From assembly GCA_012798975.1 (NCBI GenBank), contig JAAZME010000112.1, positions 1 to 11,907 on the forward strand: a stretch of DNA of 11,907 bases, read 5' to 3'. The notes under the pieces are model-generated. The model made no database searches. It saw only the letters and a list, made by a program, of their open reading frames with translations, and was not told where the DNA came from. This DNA comes from Gallicola sp. GTDB lineage: Bacteria > Bacillota > Clostridia > Tissierellales > Peptoniphilaceae. This document shows positions 1 to 6,832 of the stretch, piece after piece (position 1 is the stretch's first letter; every line of letters begins with the position of its first letter). The translations under genes and the position numbers were made by a program.

Positions 1-57
1 ATACATAACATCTTGTATTAGTTTGTCGGATATCTGCTGTTCTTTTAAAAAATCCAT
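1..57 (-). CDS. 5' end of an unidentified leftward gene (partial)
   Basis: An ATG at 57 reading leftward opens a frame that stays open to the window edge (19 codons, beginning MDFLKEQQISDK). A good ribosome binding site, AAAGGTG, lies just upstream (about 62-68) at normal spacing. The fragment is too short to assign to a family. It is divergent from the metallopeptidase gene, with about 116 bases between the two starts. Only the start and direction can be supported. Confidence 0.6.
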   Translation of the reverse strand, partial: MDFLKEQQISDKLIQDVMY

Positions 58-136
58 ATTTTTCACCTTTCTTTCTTATACATTATTTTTACATATAGTT
101 ATTGTATCATGGAAAAAAGATAAGAAACTAGCAATA

Positions 137-145
137 TGATATAAT
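137..145 (+). promoter_or_regulatory. Extended -10 promoter for the metallopeptidase/J-protein pair
   Basis: TGATATAAT is a perfect extended -10 element (TGn followed by TATAAT). No recognisable -35 hexamer lies 16-18 bases upstream, which is normal for extended -10 promoters. A transcript starting near 152 would have a leader of about 20 nt before the ATG at 174. This is a match by eye only. Confidence 0.5.
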
Positions 146-173
146 ACAACCACTATATATTTAAGGGACTGTT

Positions 174-557
174 ATGGGAGAATATAATTACACAATAGAA
201 GAAGTTGAAGAAATTTTAGAAGATTTAGCTCATGAGCTGCCTCAAGAATTTTTCAATAAACTCCATGGAGGAGTCTCATTAATCGATCAGTCAAAATACC
301 ATCCGGAAGGGATTGGACAGGATCTCTATATAATGGGAGAGTACCAAAAAGGGATATACGGAAATATGATCCGTATCTATTATGGTTCCTTTATGAATGT
401 GTACGGTTATTTGCCGAAGGAGAAGCTCAAAGAAAAGTTGAGAGATACTTTGCGCCACGAATTCCGACATCATTTAGAGCATTTAGCAGGAGAGCGGGGG
501 TTAGAAATACAAGATGAAATTGAATTGGAAAAATATAGAAAGAGCAGGGAAAAGTAA
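174..557 (+). CDS. Small zincin-like metallopeptidase family protein
   Basis: A 127-residue protein with an HExxH zinc-binding motif (HEFRH, residues 95-99). A Glu at 102 and the conserved-looking stretch LAGERGLEIQD follow at 104-114. One of these acidic residues probably supplies the third zinc ligand; which one cannot be told from sequence alone. The middle (residues 50-72, LYIMGEY and IYYGSF) matches my memory of a small, widespread Clostridia family annotated only as 'metallopeptidase family protein' (zincin_1-like). There is no signal peptide or membrane segment, so it should be cytoplasmic. The ATG has an AAGGGA site at 163-168, and the gene lies 3 bases before the J-domain gene, so the two are probably cotranscribed. 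The substrate is unknown. Confidence 0.85.
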   Translation: MGEYNYTIEEVEEILEDLAHELPQEFFNKLHGGVSLIDQSKYHPEGIGQDLYIMGEYQKGIYGNMIRIYYGSFMNVYGYLPKEKLKEKLRDTLRHEFRHHLEHLAGERGLEIQDEIELEKYRKSREK

Positions 558-560
558 TTA

Positions 561-1364
561 ATGGCAAAGTTTTTTGGTAAGGCAATAAAGGGTTTTGCAA
601 AAGGCCTGGATTATTTTATAAGTTTTTTAATAGCAATTATTGAGACGGCTGTAAATATTGTTCGAAGTTTAGGAGCAGCTGTATTATCTTTTATAGGAAT
701 GTTCGGCTGTTTGCTCGTATTTTTATTTCCTGTGTTTATTATTCCGCTTTTAAGCGATCCTTTAGTATGGCTTGCATTTATAATACTAGTAGTATTTCCA
801 ATACTCGGGACAACCTTTGTATCAAAGCTTAAGTATTTCAAATACAGTTTGATTGAATTTCTGAATGATTACGGGGAATATTTAATAGACGATAATAAAA
901 AATCTTTTGGAACTTTCCGAGATTATGCGGATCAATACACTCGAATGAAAGACGAAAAAGCAAGAAAAGAAAGAGAAGAAAGGCAGAGAGAACAGCAGCG
1001 GATGTGGGATGAGCGTTTCAATCAATGGTTTGGGGGCAATTTTTCCGGAGGCTATTGGACAAACGGAAATCAGTATGGATATGGTGGATATACAGGTCAA
1101 AATGGGTATGATAATAGTCAAGGACATTATTATCAGAATCCGTTAAATGATTTTAACAGACAGTATAAAGAAGCCTGCAGTATTTTAGGGGTAAGCGAAA
1201 CGGCAGATAAGTACGAAGTAAAACTGGCTTATCGAAAAATGGCTAAAAAATACCATCCAGATATTAATAAAGAGCCGGGTTCTAAAGAAATGTTCCAAAA
1301 GGTCAATAATGCGTATGAATTTTTAAGCGATGATAATATTGAAAGATACCGTAAAATGAATTAA
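561..1364 (+). CDS. Membrane-anchored J-domain (DnaJ-like) protein
   Basis: 267 residues in three parts. Residues about 15-88 are strongly hydrophobic and form two or three membrane segments. Residues about 120-157 are a highly charged ([11 protein letters not shown]) probable coiled helix, followed by a Gly/Tyr/Asn/Gln-rich linker at about 158-192. The C-terminal 65 residues are a J domain: the HPD motif is at 232-234, preceded by the basic helix AYRKMAKKY and followed by [14 protein letters not shown] domains stimulate the ATPase of Hsp70 (DnaK) through HPD. There is no zinc-finger or DnaJ C-terminal substrate domain, so this is a type III J protein that presumably recruits DnaK to the membrane. 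The positive-inside rule suggests the J domain faces the cytoplasm. The start has an AGGGA site at 546-550 inside the end of the previous gene. Confidence 0.9.
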   Translation: MAKFFGKAIKGFAKGLDYFISFLIAIIETAVNIVRSLGAAVLSFIGMFGCLLVFLFPVFIIPLLSDPLVWLAFIILVVFPILGTTFVSKLKYFKYSLIEFLNDYGEYLIDDNKKSFGTFRDYADQYTRMKDEKARKEREERQREQQRMWDERFNQWFGGNFSGGYWTNGNQYGYGGYTGQNGYDNSQGHYYQNPLNDFNRQYKEACSILGVSETADKYEVKLAYRKMAKKYHPDINKEPGSKEMFQKVNNAYEFLSDDNIERYRKMN

Positions 1365-1368
1365 AACT

Positions 1369-1408
1369 AAAAACTCTTCAAGCTTTCTAAGCGGAAGAGT
1401 TTTTCATT
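1369..1408 (+). terminator. Rho-independent terminator after the J-domain gene
   Basis: An 11-bp inverted repeat, AAAAACTCTTC (1369-1379) with GAAGAGTTTTT (1394-1404), has an inner GCTT/AAGC pairing (1382-1385 with 1389-1392) and a T-rich tail. It begins 5 bases after the stop codon of the J-domain gene and ends just before the ygeY ribosome binding site. Confidence 0.85.
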
Positions 1409-1425
1409 TTGTAAGGAGGAAGTTT

Positions 1426-2604
1426 GTGAGATTAAAGGACGAAGAATTAATAGAATTTACAAGGCAGCTGGTGCAAAGACCAAGCTTGTCCGGAAAAGAG
1501 CAGGATGTTGCAGAATATATTAAAACAAAACTGGAAGAACTTGGTTTTGAAGAAGTACGTACCGATGATATGGGAAGCGTTACAGGATGTATCAAAGGAA
1601 ACAAACCAGGCAAAACTATTTTGTTAGATGGACATATGGATACTGTGAGTCCCCTCGACACAACAAAATGGGCACATCATCCTTATAGCGGTGAAATCGA
1701 AGATGGTAAAATATTCGGAAGAGGAACTACGGATATGAAGGGCAGTTTGGCATCGATGATTTTCTCCATCGCACGTTTTATGGAAAAGAAAAAAGCAGAT
1801 TTCTCAGGGGAAATTCATATTGCCTGTACTGTTTATGAAGAAGTCTTTGAAGGAGTGGCCTGTAAGCAGATTGTCAAGGAAATCAAACCGGACATGGTAA
1901 TTATCGGGGAAGCGACTACTTCTACTATAAAAATTGGTCAAAGGGGAAGGGCAGAAATACAGGTGGAAACCTTCGGAAAGACTGGACATAGTTCCCATCC
2001 GGAAAACGGAATCAATGCAGTACTCAATATGAATAAATTTATTAATGAATTAAAGAAACTGAAATTAACAAATCATGAAATACTAGGGGAAGGAATTTTA
2101 GAAATCACTGATATCATGTCAAATCCTTATCCTGGAGATTCCATGATACCGGAAACATGCCAGATTACTTTGGATAGACGTACATTAGTCGGAGAAAAGA
2201 AAAAGAATGTGCTAAAACAAGTTCAAGATATTGTAGAGCGTTTAAGAGAAAGCGACACTCAGTTTGATGGCAAAGCCTATCTTGTTCAAGGAGAAGGATA
2301 TTGTTATACCGGTAAAAGATTTAAATCCGAGCGGTTTTACCCGGCTTGGATAATCGACAAAGAGGAAAAATTAGTGCAGGCAGCTATATCCGGTTTAGAA
2401 AGAGCCGGTATTCAAACAGAACTATCCCATTTTGATTTTTGTACAAATGGAAGTTATTACTGCGGGAAAAAGAAAATTCCGACGATTGGATACGGCCCTT
2501 CAAAAGAAAATATTGCACACACTATAGATGAGTATATAACGATAGAAGAACTAACAAAATCTTGTAAAGGTTTTGAAAGTATATTAGAGGAACTGACAAA
2601 TTAG
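1426..2604 (+). CDS. ygeY: YgeY family M20 metallohydrolase (selenium metabolism-linked)
   Basis: 392 residues of the M20/ArgE-DapE co-catalytic dizinc hydrolase family, closest by recall to the YgeY subgroup. Zinc ligands are visible: H70 in GHMDT, bridging D103 in GTTDMKG, E139 after the catalytic-base position E138 (YEEV), E162 in IGEAT, and H365 in AHTIDEY. The GHSSHPENG stretch (187-195) is the usual lid/dimerisation-domain motif. The length is normal. The start is GTG at 1426, set by a strong AAGGAGGA at 1413-1420 with 5-base spacing; no competing ATG fits. In E. coli and gut anaerobes ygeY lies beside ygeX (diaminopropionate ammonia-lyase), ygeW and purine-degradation genes. Its exact substrate is not settled to my knowledge, though a peptidase or amide hydrolase is expected. 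Here it stands alone between two terminators, so it is a single-gene unit. Confidence 0.9.
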   Translation: MRLKDEELIEFTRQLVQRPSLSGKEQDVAEYIKTKLEELGFEEVRTDDMGSVTGCIKGNKPGKTILLDGHMDTVSPLDTTKWAHHPYSGEIEDGKIFGRGTTDMKGSLASMIFSIARFMEKKKADFSGEIHIACTVYEEVFEGVACKQIVKEIKPDMVIIGEATTSTIKIGQRGRAEIQVETFGKTGHSSHPENGINAVLNMNKFINELKKLKLTNHEILGEGILEITDIMSNPYPGDSMIPETCQITLDRRTLVGEKKKNVLKQVQDIVERLRESDTQFDGKAYLVQGEGYCYTGKRFKSERFYPAWIIDKEEKLVQAAISGLERAGIQTELSHFDFCTNGSYYCGKKKIPTIGYGPSKENIAHTIDEYITIEELTKSCKGFESILEELTN

Positions 2605-2609
2605 AATAT

Positions 2610-2657
2610 AAAAGAACTGCTTTTCATATAAATTTGAAAAACAGTTCTTTTGTTTTT
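2610..2657. terminator. Probable bidirectional terminator between ygeY and the sulfurtransferase
   Basis: AAAAGAACTG (2610-2619) pairs with CAGTTCTTTT (2642-2651), with an inner TTTTC/GAAAA pairing (2621-2625 with 2636-2640) and an AT loop. The rightward strand continues with TGTTTTT. On the leftward strand the arm ends in a T run as well, so it may also stop transcripts from the sulfurtransferase about 100 bases away. I see nothing else in 2658-2749. Confidence 0.8.
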
Positions 2658-2749
2658 ACAATGATTTTTGTCTTTTTTGGAGAACGTTTTTATATTTGCT
2701 TCTTGTCACAGTCAGAAAATAAATGCTCTTGTTTTTTTCTACTACACCT

Positions 2750-3529
2750 TTACTTCTCAACTGTCATATCCTGGTGAGTGATCCAGTCGCTGAAACCTCC
2801 TACATAAATTCGATAGGGTATTGAAATGGATTCAAGAAGCAAAGCGTTTACACAAGCGGTAATTCCAGCATTGCAATATAGTATAATATTATGTTCTTCT
2901 TCGATCGGGAAAAGAGGATTGATATCAGGATAATCCGGTACGCCGTCGGGAAGAAGTTCATTATAATAGTGATGGTGAGCTCCCGGGATATGGCCAAGGG
3001 AGGTGAGTGCATGGTAGCTGTCCTCATCTCTTGAATCGATCATATAATAATTAGGATCTTTTAGATGTTTTCTAACTTCTTCATAATCTGCCGTTTGAGA
3101 AGAGTCAAAAACAAGAGTTTCGTAATTCATAATTTTAGGGCGGGTATATTCATAATTTTTGAGTTCCTCTGCACTATACATTACATATCCTGTAATTCCT
3201 ATCGTTTTTAGCATCTACCAAAAACGTGCAGCAAAAGGGAGGCCCATAGGGGAATAGATAACGACTAGAGAACCTGGATTCAGTCCGATACGCATCATTT
3301 TTTTTGCGAATTCATTCATATCGGGAAGGGGGTAAGTCCCGCCCTGTTCTCCTTTGGGTCCACCAAGGGAGTTAAAGCCAATAAATACTGCGTTTTCTAC
3401 ATAATCTTTAAGTTCATTTGTATTATCTTTCTGATCATCTTTTCCGATATGAAACAACACAGGTGTTGGAAGAGAGATCAGATCTTCTTTATTTATAATT
3501 CTTCTTCTAATTAAATGTTTGCAAGTCAT
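2750..3529 (-). pseudogene. Two-domain sulfurtransferase (rhodanese) interrupted by an in-frame TAG
   Basis: Two open frames, 3529-3218 and 3214-2750, lie in the same frame and are separated only by TAG at 3217-3215. Read through, they give 259 positions with two rhodanese domains, the usual length and layout of thiosulfate/3-mercaptopyruvate sulfurtransferases. The amber is codon 105, inside AARFW-stop-MLKTIGI. Family members have AARxWWxLxxxG there, so it replaces the second Trp (TGG to TAG, one base). The C-terminal domain keeps GHIPGA and the catalytic loop CNAGITA; the active-site Cys is at position 219 of the read-through product. I chose ATG 3529 because AGAGGTGA (3542-3535) is at normal distance; a GTG at 3538 is in frame but overlaps that site. 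An ATG directly follows the TAG, so reinitiation could give two polypeptides. Otherwise this is a recent nonsense pseudogene or a sequencing error. Confidence 0.8.
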
Positions 3530-3547
3530 AGATATCACCTCTTATGT

Positions 3548-3556
3548 AGTATATCA
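3548..3556 (-). promoter_or_regulatory. Extended -10 promoter for the sulfurtransferase
   Basis: On the leftward strand TGATATACT reads as an extended -10 element (TGn plus TATACT), 19 bases upstream of the ATG at 3529. No convincing -35 is visible at 16-18 bases. It lies in the 3530-3645 gap shared with the divergent ferredoxin gene. Confidence 0.4.
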
Positions 3557-3645
3557 GATTAAGGATTCTTTTTTTATATGTAACAGCAGGTACTGAGAAG
3601 AGAGAAGAAATCATATATACTAGTAATGTAAAAGGGGGGAGAATC

Positions 3646-3834
3646 ATGAAAGCATATGTTGATAAAGGAACGTGTATTGGATGCGAACTATGTGTAAATA
3701 TCTGTCCTGATGTTTTCAGCATGGATGATGATGACCTGGCTGTTGCTATAGATGGAGATATTCCTGAAGATGCAATGGCAGAATGCGAAGAAGCAAAAGA
3801 AAGCTGTCCTACAGACAGTATCTCAATAGAATAA
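3646..3834 (+). CDS. Single-cluster [4Fe-4S] ferredoxin
   Basis: 62 residues, acidic, soluble. The cysteine pattern is C10-x2-C13-x2-C16, with C54 followed by Pro near the C-terminus; these four bind one [4Fe-4S] cluster. C20 and C47 are the extra pair that in one-cluster ferredoxins of the Desulfovibrio/Thermotoga type can form a disulfide. The region where a second cluster would sit has been replaced by an acidic stretch (MDDDD, 26-30). Its role is low-potential electron transfer in the cytoplasm; the partner enzyme is not evident from neighbours. A very purine-rich ribosome binding site, AGGGGGGAG (3633-3641), precedes the ATG at 3646. A TATACT at 3616-3621 could be its -10, but I see no good -35. 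Its own terminator follows directly, so it is monocistronic. Confidence 0.93.
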   Translation: MKAYVDKGTCIGCELCVNICPDVFSMDDDDLAVAIDGDIPEDAMAECEEAKESCPTDSISIE

Positions 3835-3868
3835 AAAAAGAACAGGTTGAGGCCTGTTCTTTTTTTTG
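3833..3868 (+). terminator. Rho-independent terminator after the ferredoxin gene
   Basis: GAACAGG (3840-3846) and CCTGTTC (3853-3859) enclose the loop TTGAGG. The stem is extended by an A run (3833-3839) facing a T run (3860-3867). It overlaps the last base pair of the ferredoxin stop codon, so it is a very compact end. Confidence 0.92.
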
Positions 3869-3996
3869 TACAAAAGCTTATTCGCAGAATCCTTTCATAA
3901 TTATGGGTACTATGATATTCTATTATAAATTGAGGAAATTTATACAAAGTAGAGTGGACTAATTAAAATTATTTATTATCAAATGGAGATATAATA

Positions 3997-4689
3997 ATGA
4001 GGAAATTTTCGATTTTAGATATAATTAAACTATTTTTTATGGCGGCATTAGGCGGGGTTCTCTTTTACGGTGCAGTATATTTCTTTGTAAGACCTGTCTA
4101 TTCTTCAAATACGATACTAAGGATTACAAATGCTGAAGAGTCTGGCTCGGGAAATTCCGAAAGACGGAGACTCAATACTTACAATGAAGCACTGAATTCA
4201 TCGAAAGTGAGAGATCAGGTGCTAGGAAATTTGGAAATTGATTTTACGCCCAGCGAATACAGACAAAAAGTTAAAGTGGGACGTATCGGCGATTCCAATC
4301 TTTTTGGAATAAAAATCAAGGATACCATTGCTCAAAGGTCAATGGATTTGGCAAATGAAAGCGCAGAGGTGTTTCAAAAAGAGATAGGATCTTTTATTGA
4401 AGGAGAGCAAATCGATATTGTCGATGAAGCTGAAATGCCTGGACAAGCAGATACTTGGTTAAGAAGAACCGCTGCGGTTATCGGGGTACTTGCAGGATTG
4501 CTTATTGGAGTCATGAAAAAAATGAAAAAAGTTAAAAATGATGATTCTTTTACATCTGTAGAATCCTTGAAAAAGCGCTTTGATTTTCCGGTTTTAGGAG
4601 AGATTCCGCAGATAAACAAAGAAAACCAAAAGACTTATGAAGTTAGCGAGCTTTTTAAGGAGGAAACGAATGAAAATGAAGCTGAATGA
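3997..4689 (+). CDS. Wzz/CapA-type polysaccharide chain-length protein (kinase activator)
   Basis: 230 residues with the membrane-outside-membrane layout of Wzz-domain co-polymerases. TM1 is at about 8-31, followed by PVYSSNTILRIT, the usual start of the Wzz domain. An extracytoplasmic region of about 125 residues follows, then TM2 at about 158-173 with a basic cytoplasmic flank (KKMKKVK). The cytoplasmic tail (185-230) contains FDFPVLGEIPQI, a motif found at the Wzz-to-kinase junction in single-chain relatives. In Gram-positives such proteins activate a partner tyrosine kinase and set capsule or exopolysaccharide length. The gene overlaps the kinase gene by 20 nt, so translation is probably coupled. 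The ATG at 3997 has GGAGAT at 3985-3990. The extracytoplasmic domain is short, and only one Pro (P148) of the usual proline-rich motif before TM2 is present. Confidence 0.85.
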   Translation: MRKFSILDIIKLFFMAALGGVLFYGAVYFFVRPVYSSNTILRITNAEESGSGNSERRRLNTYNEALNSSKVRDQVLGNLEIDFTPSEYRQKVKVGRIGDSNLFGIKIKDTIAQRSMDLANESAEVFQKEIGSFIEGEQIDIVDEAEMPGQADTWLRRTAAVIGVLAGLLIGVMKKMKKVKNDDSFTSVESLKKRFDFPVLGEIPQINKENQKTYEVSELFKEETNENEAE

Positions 4690-5314
4690 AAGATATGAGA
4701 GTTCCTATTCGTTCTTGGAAGAAAGCTTTTCAGCTTTAAGAACGAATCTTAGATTTGCAAAAGATGCTGAGGATATTCGAATTATCGCAGTCACTTCCCC
4801 CGGAAAAGACGAAGGAAAAACTACTATTACCTATGGACTCGCGAAAAGTTTGGCGAAAGACGGTCAGACAGTGCTTTTAATGGACTGCAATTTACGAACT
4901 CCAGCAATAGATAAATGCGGTAATTATGAAGTGGGAAGAGGATTAGTCAACATTTTGATTAATGATGTTATTCCTGCCGAAGTAGTTGTGCCGGACCCAG
5001 ACCATTTAAATCTCGATATTATACTGGCAGGTTCTGTACCGCCGAACCCGGTGGAGCTTATGGGCTCGATTAAAATGAAGAATTTACTTATTTCCGTTAA
5101 GGACTATTATGATTATATACTTTTAGATACACCGGGTATCTGTTTAGCGCCGGATGCAGGAATACTATCCAACTATGCAGACGCAACGATACTGATTGTT
5201 GAGAAAGGAAGAACTCAAGGGGAAGATTTGGAAAAGTCTTTAAATCGTATTGATCATTTAAATGGAAAGATGCTGGGTTTTGTTTTTAACGATATAAAGG
5301 GTCTAGACGAATAG
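4670..5314 (+). CDS. CpsD/CapB-like BY-kinase ATPase lacking the C-terminal Tyr cluster
   Basis: 214 residues of the bacterial tyrosine kinase / MinD-like P-loop family. Visible motifs are the helix SALRTNLRF (21-29), Walker A SPGKDEGKTT (43-52, Lys50), Walker A' VLLMDCNLR (68-76, Asp72), GSVPPNPVELMGS (121-133) and Walker B YILLD (149-153, Asp153). I chose ATG 4670 because AAGGAGGA (4657-4664) sits just upstream; an in-frame ATG at 4637 lies before that site and within the Wzz gene. Known members phosphorylate a Tyr-rich C-terminal tail in trans and control polysaccharide assembly together with the Wzz partner. This one ends NDIKGLDE with no tyrosine after Y169. Its E-x2-R-x2-R oligomerisation motif is also altered (E18, S21, R24). 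It may act as an ATPase or phosphorylate other proteins. Confidence 0.88.
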   Translation: MKMKLNERYESSYSFLEESFSALRTNLRFAKDAEDIRIIAVTSPGKDEGKTTITYGLAKSLAKDGQTVLLMDCNLRTPAIDKCGNYEVGRGLVNILINDVIPAEVVVPDPDHLNLDIILAGSVPPNPVELMGSIKMKNLLISVKDYYDYILLDTPGICLAPDAGILSNYADATILIVEKGRTQGEDLEKSLNRIDHLNGKMLGFVFNDIKGLDE

Positions 5315-5357
5315 AGATTCATGAAATCTAAACCTTGGATGAATTATGGAGAATAAA

Positions 5358-5696
5358 ATGAAGCGTTTAAATAAATATTTGTTTATGCTTTTGCTGATTG
5401 GATTGTTGTCCGGCTGTTATAAAGAAGAAAGTTATACCTCTAAGCGGGAATCAACGGAAACGGTAGAAGTAAAAACCAAGACAAATCAAGAAACTCATAA
5501 TACAGGAATATCCAATGAGCAGGTAAACCTGAGAGCTAAAGCAGATGTGAATTCGGAAATTATATCACAAGTACCGAAGGGGAGCGAAATGGAGATTATC
5601 GGCGTAGAAGAAGTTGGAGAAGTCAGCTGGAGCCGTGTGATTATCGAAAATTCGGTCGGTTATATTCAAAGCCAGTACATTTCGTTAGAAGAATAG
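5358..5696 (+). CDS. Lipoprotein with a bacterial SH3 domain
   Basis: 112 residues from ATG 5358. The N-terminus MKRLNKYLFMLLLIGLLSGC is a lipoprotein signal peptide with lipobox LLSG-C; Cys20 would be lipidated, placing the protein on the outer face of the membrane. A charged, Thr/Glu/Lys-rich linker (about 21-54) leads to one SH3b domain (about 55-112: VNLRAKADVNSEIISQVPKG, then a Trp and VGYIQSQYI). These domains commonly bind peptidoglycan peptides or envelope partners. ATG 5346 is in frame, but TGGAGAA at 5347-5353 is placed for 5358 and the signal peptide starts cleanly there. It follows the kinase by 43 bases and its stop overlaps the ribosome binding site of the next gene, so it is in the same transcription unit. 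Its specific role is unknown. Confidence 0.88.
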   Translation: MKRLNKYLFMLLLIGLLSGCYKEESYTSKRESTETVEVKTKTNQETHNTGISNEQVNLRAKADVNSEIISQVPKGSEMEIIGVEEVGEVSWSRVIIENSVGYIQSQYISLEE

Positions 5697-5706
5697 GGAG
5701 GCGGCT

Positions 5707-6822
5707 ATGGAAGAACACAGGTATTATATACCATGGAATGAAGCAGCAGTTTTTATGAAAAAAGCTTTTGTAAAACTGGATATGCCGGAAAAAGATGCAG
5801 AGATTTGTGTAGATGTCCTTTTAGAAAGTGATAGAAGGGGAATAGAAAGCCATGGCTGCAACCGTTTCAAACCGATTTATATCGATCGTATTTTAGATGG
5901 GATACTAAATCCTATTACGAATTTTGAAATCATCCGAGAAACAGCCACTACTGCTGTAGTCGACGGACACGACGGGATGGGTATGGTAATTTCCCATAAA
6001 GCTATGAAAATAGCTATTGAAAAAGCAAAAAAATATGGTATGGGAATGGTAGTAGTAAGAAATTCATCTCATTATGGTATAGCTGGTTATTATGCTTCCA
6101 TGGCTGCAGCACAGGATATGATAGGGATTACGGGAACAAATGCACGGCCTTCTGTAGCGCCTACATTTGGTGTAGAAAATATGATGGGTACCAATCCGCT
6201 TACTTTTGGTATGCCGACAGATGAAGAATTTCCTTTTATATTGGATTGTGCTACTAGTACTTGTCAAAGGGGAAAGATTGAACTGTATAATCGGGAAGGG
6301 AAGAAAACTCCTCAAGGACTTGTTATCAGCGAGAATGGCGAAAGTCTTACAGACAGCGAAGAGATTCTCAATGCCCTTGAGAAGGGAACGGCAGCTTTGA
6401 CTCCTCTAGGGGGGGTTGGGGAAGCCTTAGGCGGTTATAAAGGTTATGGCTATACAACGGTAGTAGAAATACTTTCATCTGCTCTTCAAGCAGGTTCTTT
6501 TATGAAAAGCCTAAGCGGATATGATGCAGAAGGTTTAAAAATCCCCTATCATTTAGGCCATTTTTTCATGGCAGTTGATATAGAAGCTTTTATGGGGGCG
6601 GATGTGTTTAAGAAAATTACAGGTGATATTTTAAGAGAGTTGAGAAGTTCAAAGAAAGCCCAAGGGGAAGAACGGATTTATACCGCTGGGGAAAAAGAAT
6701 ATCTTAAGTCTTTAGAAAGAGAAAATACTGGAATTCCCATTGGGAAAGAAATACAAAAGGAATTTATTGAAATAAGAGATCGGTTAGGGTTAGACTTTAG
6801 TTTCAGTTTTGAGGATCTGTAA
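5707..6822 (+). CDS. Ldh family NAD(P)-dependent oxidoreductase (malate/L-lactate type)
   Basis: 371 residues of the Ldh_2 family (malate/L-lactate/ureidoglycolate/sulfolactate dehydrogenases), a non-Rossmann NAD(P) enzyme group. Visible signatures are ESHG (47-50, catalytic His49), NSSHYGIAGYY (119-129), GTNPLTFGMP (161-170), DCATS (180-184) and GGYKGYG (242-248). It reversibly reduces a 2-oxo acid to a 2-hydroxy acid in the cytoplasm. The exact substrate cannot be read from sequence; lactate, malate, sulfolactate and ureidoglycolate are all possible. The ribosome binding site AGGGAGG (5695-5701) overlaps the previous stop codon, so it is cotranscribed with the SH3 lipoprotein. Its metabolic type is out of place among envelope genes. 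It may have been linked to the dipeptidase whose remains follow it. Confidence 0.9.
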   Translation: MEEHRYYIPWNEAAVFMKKAFVKLDMPEKDAEICVDVLLESDRRGIESHGCNRFKPIYIDRILDGILNPITNFEIIRETATTAVVDGHDGMGMVISHKAMKIAIEKAKKYGMGMVVVRNSSHYGIAGYYASMAAAQDMIGITGTNARPSVAPTFGVENMMGTNPLTFGMPTDEEFPFILDCATSTCQRGKIELYNREGKKTPQGLVISENGESLTDSEEILNALEKGTAALTPLGGVGEALGGYKGYGYTTVVEILSSALQAGSFMKSLSGYDAEGLKIPYHLGHFFMAVDIEAFMGADVFKKITGDILRELRSSKKAQGEERIYTAGEKEYLKSLERENTGIPIGKEIQKEFIEIRDRLGLDFSFSFEDL

Positions 6823-6832
6823 TGAATATTGA

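Noticed and set aside
3507..3947. Leftward 146-codon open frame over the ferredoxin gene
   Set aside because: It is antisense to a clear ferredoxin, covers a terminator and two promoter regions, and has no recognisable protein features.
3868..3996. Promoter for the Wzz-kinase string
   Set aside because: A promoter is expected in this AT-rich gap after the ferredoxin terminator, but several TATAAT-like strings compete (around 3911, 3921 and 3964) and none has a convincing -35 at the right spacing, so I do not call a site.
4637..4669. Upstream in-frame start for the kinase gene
   Set aside because: The AAGGAGGA site at 4657-4664 lies downstream of ATG 4637 and directly upstream of ATG 4670, and the extra 11 residues (basic, MKLASFLRRKR) are Wzz codons read in another frame.
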